Below are positions 1 to 6,986 of a stretch of DNA of 8,260 nt, one piece after another (the first letter of the stretch is position 1; the number at the start of each line of letters is the position of its first letter). The notes beneath the pieces were generated by a model. The model saw only the letters and a program-made list of their open reading frames with translations, was not told the origin of the DNA and did not search any database. A program made the position numbers and the translations under genes. Source of the stretch: an uncultured Saprospiraceae bacterium (lineage in GTDB: Bacteria; Bacteroidota; Bacteroidia; Chitinophagales; Saprospiraceae); the NCBI GenBank assembly GCA_938039305.1, contig CALHUZ010000154.1, forward strand, positions 1-8,260. Direction: 5' to 3'.

Positions 1-1
1 G

Positions 2-1477
2 CTCGGTCTTTTGGATTCTGCGAAAATATACTATGCTCGAATGCTCGAGACGAGTATCGACATCAAGTATCCTTTCACTGAAGCATACGCTTATCTGGGA
101 TTAGGAAACTATGAAGCTGAAGCAAATGGTGATTATAAAAAGGCCAAAATATTGCTGGAGAAAGCGCTTGGCATTTTTAAAACTATTCCCTATGTGGAAG
201 GAGCAATTCCTACACTCAATAGCCTTAGTGTATCGGTAAAAAAGTTAGGTGACATCCAGCTTGCTGATCGCTATGCTTCCGAGGCAATTGAATTAGCCAA
301 GAGCATTAATAACCAAGAAGGCTTAAAAGATGGATATGAAAACCTCTCGCAGATAGCCAGCGATCTTGGCAGGCATCAAGAAGCGATGTATTATTATAAA
401 AAGCATGTCGCTCATAAGGACTCTATACTCAATATGGAAAGAGATAGAAATATGCAAGAGATGACTGCAAAGTATGAGAAAGCTGAAGATGAGTTTACTA
501 TTAGAGAAAAGGAATCTCAATTAGAAAATGAAAGGACTCGAAGATTCTATCAATTGATTTTATTTATCATTGGTGCATTAGCGCTTCTTGCTTTGGGTTA
601 TTACTTGATCACAAGACAAAAATTGAGACAATCAAGAGAAGCAGCTAATTATGAAAAAGAAATAAGCACAGCGCTCAACAAGTTTGTACCCATGCGGTTT
701 CTAAAAGCGCTTGGAAGAGATCATATACTGGATGTACAGTTAGGAGATCAGATAGAACAGGAGGTGACAGTGTTATTTACAGATATAAGATCGTTCACAA
801 CTATCTCTGAGCAGATGACCCCAATTGAAAACTTCCAATTTGTAAAAGAATATGCGGAAGAGATGGGTCCCATCATCGTAAAGAATGGAGGATTCATAAA
901 TCAATACTTAGGTGATGGTATCATGGCCATCTTTCAATCTGGTGCCGGTGCCGCTTTACAATCATGTGTTGAGATGCAAGAGGCAGTGCGAAAGTTTAAT
1001 CATGAAAGAAGAGATAAAATAGACTTCAAGCCTATCAGAGTTGGAATGGGTCTTCATACAGGTTCATTAGTGATGGGAATCATCGGAGATGAGAACCGAC
1101 AAGACGCAGCGCTCATCTCAGATACTGTCAATACTGCTGCCAGATTAGAAAGCCTTACGAAGGGATATGGAACAGGCATTATACTTAGTCAACAGACATT
1201 GAGTAAGATAGAAGAGAAGGAAAACTTTGATTTTAGATATCTCGGAAGTAGTATGGTTAAGGGTAAGGCAGAATCTATCGTTATCTTTGAGTGTATCAAC
1301 GGTGATAGTCCAGAGCTTTATGAAGAGAAGCATAATTATATCGGAGACTTTGATGAAGCGATGACCATGTACTTTGAAGGAGATAAAACTGAGGCAGTAG
1401 AGAGATTTGAAAAGATGCAAGAGGATCACAAAGATGATCTGGTAGTTGAGAAATTTTTGGAACGGGCGAAAAGTTAG
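2..1477 (+). CDS. TPR-containing membrane class III nucleotide cyclase (5' end outside window)
   Basis: The reading frame is open to the left edge, so the N-terminus is missing (residues numbered from the codon at base 11). Residues about 20-140 form three TPR-like helical pairs. A charged coiled coil follows (about 140-178), then one membrane helix (about 179-200), then a class III cyclase catalytic domain (about 250-428). The domain makes cAMP or cGMP from ATP or GTP. Visible catalytic residues are metal Asp258 (FTDIR) and Asp302 (YLGDGIMAIF), and transition-state Asn374 and Arg378 (DTVNTAARLE). The base-selecting positions appear to be Gln298 and Ala367 rather than the usual Lys/Asp or Lys/Thr of adenylate cyclases, so the substrate is uncertain. 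The C-terminal tail (about 444-488) is a TPR-like helical hairpin often seen in this family. By family precedent the TPR part would be periplasmic and the cyclase cytoplasmic. The stop lies one base before the next gene. Confidence 0.93.
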   Translation, partial: LGLLDSAKIYYARMLETSIDIKYPFTEAYAYLGLGNYEAEANGDYKKAKILLEKALGIFKTIPYVEGAIPTLNSLSVSVKKLGDIQLADRYASEAIELAKSINNQEGLKDGYENLSQIASDLGRHQEAMYYYKKHVAHKDSILNMERDRNMQEMTAKYEKAEDEFTIREKESQLENERTRRFYQLILFIIGALALLALGYYLITRQKLRQSREAANYEKEISTALNKFVPMRFLKALGRDHILDVQLGDQIEQEVTVLFTDIRSFTTISEQMTPIENFQFVKEYAEEMGPIIVKNGGFINQYLGDGIMAIFQSGAGAALQSCVEMQEAVRKFNHERRDKIDFKPIRVGMGLHTGSLVMGIIGDENRQDAALISDTVNTAARLESLTKGYGTGIILSQQTLSKIEEKENFDFRYLGSSMVKGKAESIVIFECINGDSPELYEEKHNYIGDFDEAMTMYFEGDKTEAVERFEKMQEDHKDDLVVEKFLERAKS

Positions 1478-1478
1478 A

Positions 1479-3170
1479 ATGAAAAAGATAAGCGGAATTT
1501 TTTGGATATTGGTTCTTTCATGTGTTGTGTCAAGCTTGACAGGGCAAGTAATTGTGCGATGCCCGAATAATACTTTTAAGAAAAGATGTGTCCCTACAGA
1601 AGAGAGTGGCTTAGATCAAGTTACTATCACACCTTGCGATTGTAATGATCAACGCAATGTCTATGTAGGTCGCTCTCTTTGTTATAGACAGATAACACTT
1701 TGTACAGAGACCTTAATTTTCCCAGAGGAAATAACAGAATTTGATTTTCCATATTTTGATTTAGATCCATTGTCTATATCTAATCTTTATGATCAATCAG
1801 GGAAATCATTGTTATTCTCTTTGGATCCAGCAGGAGAGATAGATCCTTTTGGAGAGAACGAGGATGTTGCATTGATTCTAGAAATAGACCAAACTACAAA
1901 ATGTGTGACTATGGATGTCTGGACACCTTTTGGAGAGAATGGAGGACTGAAGGTGTTTCACGCTTTTGATGAACAAACGGGAAGGGAATCAACAGTCGTG
2001 AATGTACCCAAGAGTGATGATTGTGGATTGTATAGAGAGAATTGCTATAGGTTCAAGTCAGATCATGCACCGATGGATATTCGTTCGAGTGGTCTTCCTA
2101 CTAACTCTACTATCAAAACACCAATTGCTGGTTCAATCTCAAGCATTAAAGTAGTTGATATTGATATTACTTATGACCCAATATTTGAATTGCGTACCAG
2201 ATTAGTCGATGGTGGTAGTGGAGAAAATGTAGAGCTTTTTAATTTAATCTGCCCCGGTGATTCTCAGATGAATATTGGTTTTGCGGATGACGGTATTTCA
2301 GATATCGCTTGTCCGCCAACAGATGGAATGACATACCAACCATCAGAAAGTCTTTCTTATTTGAACTTTGCGAACTTAACAGATGAGCTTAGTGGTTGGA
2401 TCTTGACATTAGTAGACAAATTTCCACTTAACGGTGGATCAGATGGCACCCTCAATAGCTGGGAGATAGAAATATGCGTTCAAGAAAGAGTTTGTGGACC
2501 TTATATAGAAAGTACTGATACTCCATTGCAAATAGGCCCTTTAAAAGGAACTAGTACGACGTCAATTATAAATATATCTGAAGTTGGAAAAGTTACTGAT
2601 GTGAACTTAAGCAATGTAGATATAACCTATCCATGGATAGAAGACCTTGTTGTTACTTTAACTTCACCAAGTAATACTGTAGACACGATCTTTAATAAGT
2701 CATGCGGAGATGCGGATAATATTTACATTGGCTTTGATGATGAATCCTATATTGACACACTCCCTTGTCCTCCTATTGATTCTTTTTTATCCACTTCCCC
2801 AGCTTACCCTCTTTCTATATTTGATGGAGAAGACGCACAAGGAGACTGGGTTTTAACTGTTATTGATAATCATGATTTAGACGCAGGAACACTTAACTCG
2901 TGGACACTCGAAGTGTGCACGTCATGTCCAGAAGAATATAGTGTTGCTAACAACAATGAAATCAAGGGAACGACACTGCGCCGATTTTCATCTATACAAT
3001 CTCAACGCCGATATGATACAGAAGGGTTTATCGATTCTAAAGAGTTGATTAGAAGTGGTGGAGATATAGTTGTCTACAGTGCAAGGGACTCAATTAATCT
3101 GTTGAAGACATTCACCGTTGATACATCGGGTATACTTGAGATCTACTTGGATGGCTGTTCTTCTAATTGA
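1479..3170 (+). CDS. Secreted protein with two proprotein-convertase P domains
   Basis: The ATG at 1479 is chosen because it opens a clean signal peptide (MKKISGIFWILVLSCVVSSLTG). A TTG start 33 bases upstream would put charged residues before it and overlap the cyclase gene. The protein has 563 residues. Residues about 23-190 are a cysteine-containing region I do not recognise, with PFGEN occurring twice. Residues about 193-332 and 340-480 are two P domains (P/Homo B), each with the CPP segment, the G-W-x-L-T-(L/V)-x-D strand and a closing LNSW-x-x-E-(I/V)-C. The last 80 residues resemble the beta-rich C-terminal domain (GT-x18-SGG-x13-F-x-V) seen at the end of many Bacteroidota surface proteins. 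No protease domain is present, so the P domains probably serve in binding or stability rather than in processing an attached protease. It follows the cyclase gene by one base and its 3' end overlaps the opposite-strand ligase gene. The ligand is unknown. Confidence 0.9.
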   Translation: MKKISGIFWILVLSCVVSSLTGQVIVRCPNNTFKKRCVPTEESGLDQVTITPCDCNDQRNVYVGRSLCYRQITLCTETLIFPEEITEFDFPYFDLDPLSISNLYDQSGKSLLFSLDPAGEIDPFGENEDVALILEIDQTTKCVTMDVWTPFGENGGLKVFHAFDEQTGRESTVVNVPKSDDCGLYRENCYRFKSDHAPMDIRSSGLPTNSTIKTPIAGSISSIKVVDIDITYDPIFELRTRLVDGGSGENVELFNLICPGDSQMNIGFADDGISDIACPPTDGMTYQPSESLSYLNFANLTDELSGWILTLVDKFPLNGGSDGTLNSWEIEICVQERVCGPYIESTDTPLQIGPLKGTSTTSIINISEVGKVTDVNLSNVDITYPWIEDLVVTLTSPSNTVDTIFNKSCGDADNIYIGFDDESYIDTLPCPPIDSFLSTSPAYPLSIFDGEDAQGDWVLTVIDNHDLDAGTLNSWTLEVCTSCPEEYSVANNNEIKGTTLRRFSSIQSQRRYDTEGFIDSKELIRSGGDIVVYSARDSINLLKTFTVDTSGILEIYLDGCSSN

Positions 3171-4576
3171 TAAGAAGAGATTAGAAAGAGCATAAAGAAG
3201 AAGATACCGCCGATTTTAATTACCTCAATCATATCATTTACAGTATTGATCGTTAAGATCATGACTATGATGATACCTGATGTAAGTATAAGCATGCGAT
3301 TAGATCCTGTAGATGAGTGATAGGATTTTTCTACTTTAATTAGACTAATGATCACAAGTGCCAGGAAGATAACTAATCCAATAAATCCTTGTTCTACTAA
3401 AACCATAAGGTAATAATTGTGAATGCCAGAGCGCTCTGGATTATCACTTACATAAGTCTCGAAGCTATGTACTGTATACGGCTTATAGGAATTATAAAAG
3501 TTAGCAGGTCCAACTCCAGTGATTGGCTTGTCTTTAATCATATTATAACTAGCTACCCATCTATGCAGTCTTTCCATCGTCGAGATGTCATTGCCGCTTG
3601 TTGTTGCATTGACTTTTCCACCAAAGTCTGATTGCATGATGACAGTATCGTGATCTTGGGCTAAGTGTAGATATTGATTGTTGTGTTGTAGCCAAAGTAG
3701 TCCCCCTATTACAATACAAATTGAAAGAAGGATGACAACTTTAGTCATCTTTAATTTTAAAACAATTAGATATCCGAATCCTGTCATCAAGCAGAGATAT
3801 GATATCCGAGCATAAGCAAAGTACATGAAGAATGTCAATATTGACATCATCACCAAGTATAAGAGTCTATCTGGGTGTTTAGAAGTCTTGTATAAGTACC
3901 ATAGCATCGGAAGGTTTATAACTATAGTGACGGCATAGTTTACGTGGTTACGCCATATTGGTTGACCGGCATTAGTTCTTGAAAGATACGTCAGATCAAG
4001 TTGAAAGTGTTGAATGAAGAAATAGATGGAAGCTATAAACGTGCCACCGACAAAGTATTTGAAGATGGTTTTTATGTCTTTGTTCTCCTTGATTATAAAA
4101 GCAGATAGCACATAGAATGGGATAACATACCATGTCTTGGCTAGGAGATACTTAGCAGATATAGTTTGATCCATCGCGAAGATGGCTGTAAAGAGGATCC
4201 ATACTAAATGAATGGAGATTATGGCAGTTGTTTGATTGATTAATTTTTTAGGAAATCCTTTGTAGCCAATGTAGAAAATAGAAACAATAAACATCAACCA
4301 CAGGAGAGGCTCTCCAGGTAAGTCAGTAGAGAACCCTCCTCCAATTTCGATTTCCGCCGAAAGTGGGATGAAAAAGAATAATAGAAAGTATAGCTGTCGA
4401 ATATTGAAAAGTACAAAGTAAGATCCTATCGCTATGGCGGGAAGAATTATACTAAGCCAAGGTTGATCTAAAAAAACACCTACGGAAGAAACGAGAAGTG
4501 AGAGTATGATTACACCAATTATGAGCGTATCACCTTTCAGCAATCGAAGGATATGTCCTCCTTGGATTACTTTCAC
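3143..4576 (-). CDS. O-antigen ligase / Wzy-type polysaccharide polymerase family membrane protein
   Basis: A 477-residue protein with about ten to twelve hydrophobic helices. It has the Wzy_C/O-antigen ligase signature: Arg257 in the ARISYL segment, then a large hydrophilic loop (about 300-385), then GVGPANF (354-360) and IHNYYLMVLVEQG (385-397) before the last helices. Family members transfer or polymerise lipid-linked glycans at the outer face of the inner membrane; ligase and polymerase cannot be told apart by sequence alone. The start is a GTG whose first four bases (GTGA) overlap the Wzz stop codon, implying translational coupling. An AAGGAGG lies just downstream of this start, so a later TTG at 4543 is possible but less convincing. 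The last 28 bases overlap the P-domain gene on the other strand. Pairing with Wzz supports a role in surface polysaccharide. Confidence 0.9.
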   Translation of the reverse strand: MKVIQGGHILRLLKGDTLIIGVIILSLLVSSVGVFLDQPWLSIILPAIAIGSYFVLFNIRQLYFLLFFFIPLSAEIEIGGGFSTDLPGEPLLWLMFIVSIFYIGYKGFPKKLINQTTAIISIHLVWILFTAIFAMDQTISAKYLLAKTWYVIPFYVLSAFIIKENKDIKTIFKYFVGGTFIASIYFFIQHFQLDLTYLSRTNAGQPIWRNHVNYAVTIVINLPMLWYLYKTSKHPDRLLYLVMMSILTFFMYFAYARISYLCLMTGFGYLIVLKLKMTKVVILLSICIVIGGLLWLQHNNQYLHLAQDHDTVIMQSDFGGKVNATTSGNDISTMERLHRWVASYNMIKDKPITGVGPANFYNSYKPYTVHSFETYVSDNPERSGIHNYYLMVLVEQGFIGLVIFLALVIISLIKVEKSYHSSTGSNRMLILTSGIIIVMILTINTVNDMIEVIKIGGIFFFMLFLISSYQLEEQPSK

Positions 4577-5547
4577 TTTTGATCAGTTGAAAGTACAGAG
4601 CTGATGTTCTCTTTCATCAAGACCAATGTCATGGTCATCAATAAAGTAAGAAGTGAGATACCAATGACATAAAGACTTCTACGTGGTCGAGACTTTTCGA
4701 TTGGTAGTGAAGCTGATTCTATCACATGTATCGTTGTTGGCGAAGCCTTTAGTGAAGATTCTAATTTTTGAATCTGTGTTGAACTCTTTGCCAAGTCTGT
4801 GTTAAGTTCTTCCTGAATCGACTCGAGATTAGTTACGATAGATACTCCAGCATTGTAATTACTGATTTTATCTCTTACTGCTTTGCTTGTTGGGGATTTT
4901 ATTTCCAGATTAGTTAATGCTTCACCTTGAGTCTCAGTATCATATATACCATGTTTTTTTCTAACTATCTGTAGGCTGTCAGAGATTGACTGGAGCTTTT
5001 GGTTATTAGCAGTGAAGCTCGCCATTAACTCAGCCTTCATTTTAGTCTGAGATTTCCTGATTACGTCATTAGCTTTTTCATTTAGCTTACTCAGTGCAGC
5101 TTGAGTTAAAGTCTGGGCCATCGCCGGATCTTGATCTTCTATAGAAAGATCGATTGCGTCAAATTCTGTCTTCTGAATACGGTAGAGTTTTTTAAATTTC
5201 TTGAGCAGTTTGATTTTCCCTTTTGTTGTGGAACCATCGATATCGTAATGGCCCCCAAGTTTATACTCTTCTATCATGCCATTGATCAGATCAGAGGATT
5301 TTGCCATGCTTAGTAATCTATCCACATCTTTATCGTCACCGTAATACTCCATTGTCTGGTTGTTGTCCATGCCAGGCTCAAGTAGCATACTACTAGCAGG
5401 ATAAAATATAGCACTAGATCTGTAGTAGTTAGGTTGTAATAACATCACAACGGATGTAAGGATCGCGGCACCTATTGTTGCAGCAAGGATCAGTCCTTTG
5501 CGTTTCCAAAATATAGGAATCAACTGGATCAGTGACTTATCTTCCAT
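4573..5547 (-). CDS. Wzz-type polysaccharide chain-length determinant / co-polymerase
   Basis: A 324-residue protein with membrane helices at both ends (about 18-38 and 292-312). Between them is a long, mostly helical periplasmic region with coiled-coil character (about 145-270). The segment SASLPIEKSRPRRSLYVIG just before the second helix is the proline-rich signature of Wzz/polysaccharide co-polymerases. There is no Walker-type kinase domain, so this is not a fused tyrosine autokinase. The family sets the length of polysaccharide chains made by a Wzy polymerase. The ATG at 5547 is preferred over a TTG 15 bases upstream because it starts directly before the conserved N-terminal amphipathic and membrane segment (LIQLIPIFWKRKG). 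It is followed with a 4-base overlap by the ligase/polymerase gene, its expected functional partner. A 69-base gap separates it from the hydrolase gene upstream. Confidence 0.9.
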   Translation of the reverse strand: MEDKSLIQLIPIFWKRKGLILAATIGAAILTSVVMLLQPNYYRSSAIFYPASSMLLEPGMDNNQTMEYYGDDKDVDRLLSMAKSSDLINGMIEEYKLGGHYDIDGSTTKGKIKLLKKFKKLYRIQKTEFDAIDLSIEDQDPAMAQTLTQAALSKLNEKANDVIRKSQTKMKAELMASFTANNQKLQSISDSLQIVRKKHGIYDTETQGEALTNLEIKSPTSKAVRDKISNYNAGVSIVTNLESIQEELNTDLAKSSTQIQKLESSLKASPTTIHVIESASLPIEKSRPRRSLYVIGISLLTLLMTMTLVLMKENISSVLSTDQK

Positions 5548-5616
5548 AGGCCTAAAGATCAATATAGTATTGAGAATAATACTGGTATAGGGCCGATTAT
5601 TTGCCGTAAGGCATCT

Positions 5617-6492
5617 TTAAACGAAGTAAGTCTTCACAATTTCTGCTAGACGTTCTGGCGCCTCGATGTTAGGATAGTGTCCGATTCCCTCTAATACTTC
5701 TGTATCAGCATTGGGAATTAGCTCTTGATAATGGGCGACAAGGTGCCGACCTGAGATGGGGTCTTCTGGTCCATTGACTAACTTCATGGATACATTTGTG
5801 GACTGCATATGCTTTACCCATCGATCTCTATTTTCCTTTCGATCTAGTATATACTTTATTAAAAGACGAAAAACCCGCTTCCCTTTATTATACTTTATCA
5901 AAGCCCATAGCTCATCTATTTCTCTATCGTCAAGTTGGGTCGATGGCCCAAATATCTTAGAGAAATTGCTTGATAGAGAACCTTTAGTTACAAAGCTATT
6001 GACAAGCCCTCCAGCTGGACTTAGCAATAACTTCTGTATCAATATTGGGCGATGCATCTCCGGAAATAAACCACCATTAAGAAAGATGAGCTTTTTTATG
6101 TGGAGGTTACTTCGATTGTCTTCTAAGCGGCTCAAGATCTCTTGAGTCACACTTACTGCATAGTCATGTGCGATGATATAGCAAGACGTAATCTTATGAA
6201 TGGCTAAAACCTGAAGTGTGATCTCCGCCTGCTCTATGATATTGTATCGGTGAGGATATGGCTTGTCGGATCTTCCAAATCCCAAAAAGTCGAATGCTAT
6301 TAGGTTGTATTCTTTTGACAAAAGAGGCCACAATTTATACCAATCATAACTACAAGTAGGAAATCCATGAAGAAGAACAATCCAAGGAAGGTCTCTTTTA
6401 GCAGTCTTCTTAACAGTGATATTATATTCTCGTATTCTGGTTATCTCAGTGTCTTCGTACCACTCATCGCCAGTCATGAAATCATCCTTCAT
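5617..6492 (-). CDS. MEST/PEG1-like alpha/beta hydrolase with Asp nucleophile
   Basis: A 291-residue single-domain alpha/beta hydrolase with no signal peptide, so cytoplasmic or membrane-associated. The oxyanion-loop motif HGFPT is at 42-46, and FDFLGFGRSDKP follows at 67-78. The nucleophile elbow reads AHDYA (108-112), giving Asp110 where esterases have Ser, as in epoxide hydrolases and haloalkane dehalogenases. His272 (GHYP) is the likely catalytic base and Asp244 (GPEDP) a likely acid. The segment NGGLFPEMHRPILIQKLL (139-156), the later FGP and RWV segments and the closing GHYP-x-x-E-x-P closely match, from memory, vertebrate MEST/PEG1, whose physiological substrate is not settled. The 5' end overlaps the membrane-protein gene by 11 bases. 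Either ATG 6492 or ATG 6477 could start it; an AAGGA sits 7 bases before the second. The real substrate is unknown. Confidence 0.9.
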   Translation of the reverse strand: MKDDFMTGDEWYEDTEITRIREYNITVKKTAKRDLPWIVLLHGFPTCSYDWYKLWPLLSKEYNLIAFDFLGFGRSDKPYPHRYNIIEQAEITLQVLAIHKITSCYIIAHDYAVSVTQEILSRLEDNRSNLHIKKLIFLNGGLFPEMHRPILIQKLLLSPAGGLVNSFVTKGSLSSNFSKIFGPSTQLDDREIDELWALIKYNKGKRVFRLLIKYILDRKENRDRWVKHMQSTNVSMKLVNGPEDPISGRHLVAHYQELIPNADTEVLEGIGHYPNIEAPERLAEIVKTYFV

Positions 6493-6919
6493 GCTCGGTA
6501 CTAAACTCAGATCTATGCTTGAGATAAGACCAAATGCTAAAGCTCAATGTCCCTAAAACCATCGTTGGTATAGTAGAGTAAAGAGGTTCAGGAGTGCCTT
6601 TGATAGCATGTAGTACATAAGTGAGAGCACTTGTCAATAGTGCAGGAGTAAGACCTCCAGCAAGTACCGCCAGAATACGCTCTGGGATATGGGTAGCGAT
6701 GTTTTCTGCCATTTTAACGAACAAGGCACCAAAGAAAAATGTGTATAAAGCTTGTTTCATGGCAGCTATAAGTGCTGCTAAAAAACCGTAATCACTGTTG
6801 ATATAGTAGACTATAAGACCCATTGAGATCGCTCCGAGTATACCCATACGGATATCCAAAAATCGATTCAGTTGAGTCATCGATTTTTTCACAAGTTGAT
6901 TCGTGTTGAAAGCCTTCAC
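6482..6919 (-). CDS. Small four-helix membrane protein of unknown function
   Basis: The frame stays open far upstream into the DUF1080 gene, but that part is a shadow of the lipoprotein's coding sequence. I place the start at GTG 6919 because the following residues (KAFNTNQLVKKSMTQLNRF) look like a genuine amphipathic, basic N-terminus. ATG 6880 would give a 132-residue version. The 145-residue product has four hydrophobic stretches, about 26-40, 45-68, 81-103 and 116-133. Basic and polar linkers include ENIATHIPER and a KGTPEP turn after the third helix, and the tail is charged. The layout resembles small conserved Bacteroidota inner-membrane proteins with no assigned function; I cannot name a family with confidence. 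It overlaps the MEST-like hydrolase gene by 11 bases, so the two are probably translated together and may work on a membrane-associated substrate. Confidence 0.72.
   Translation of the reverse strand: MKAFNTNQLVKKSMTQLNRFLDIRMGILGAISMGLIVYYINSDYGFLAALIAAMKQALYTFFFGALFVKMAENIATHIPERILAVLAGGLTPALLTSALTYVLHAIKGTPEPLYSTIPTMVLGTLSFSIWSYLKHRSEFSTEHEG
6485..6489 (-). promoter_or_regulatory. Possible ribosome binding site favouring the second ATG of the MEST-like gene
   Basis: AAGGA on the minus strand lies 7 bases before the ATG at 6477 and inside the coding sequence that would follow from the ATG at 6492. It would shorten the hydrolase by five residues and reduce the overlap with the upstream gene to none. 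Bacteroidota depend little on Shine-Dalgarno pairing, so it is only weak evidence for the later start. Confidence 0.25.
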
Positions 6920-6986
6920 CGCCGCTAAGGTCGTCAAATAGATGTGGTTCGCCAAAGAACTTAGCCATATGTTGTGGACTTTGAGT

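Noticed and set aside
5601..5612. A short inverted repeat (TGCC-4 bases-GGCA) after the MEST-like gene, considered as a terminator.
   Set aside because: The stem is only four base pairs and no T-run follows on the minus strand, so termination between this gene and the Wzz gene is not supported.
5756..6145. A 129-codon plus-strand open frame opposite the MEST-like hydrolase.
   Set aside because: The opposite strand holds conserved hydrolase motifs throughout, so this is an antisense shadow.
6792..6968. A 58-codon minus-strand frame starting at ATG 6968 (MAKFFGEPHLFDD...) that overlaps the start of the small membrane protein.
   Set aside because: The beginning looks protein-like, but the rest is low-quality, with no recognisable motif, and it overlaps the membrane-protein frame, whose helices are clearly coding. 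It could only matter if a frameshift joined the two frames, which I cannot support.
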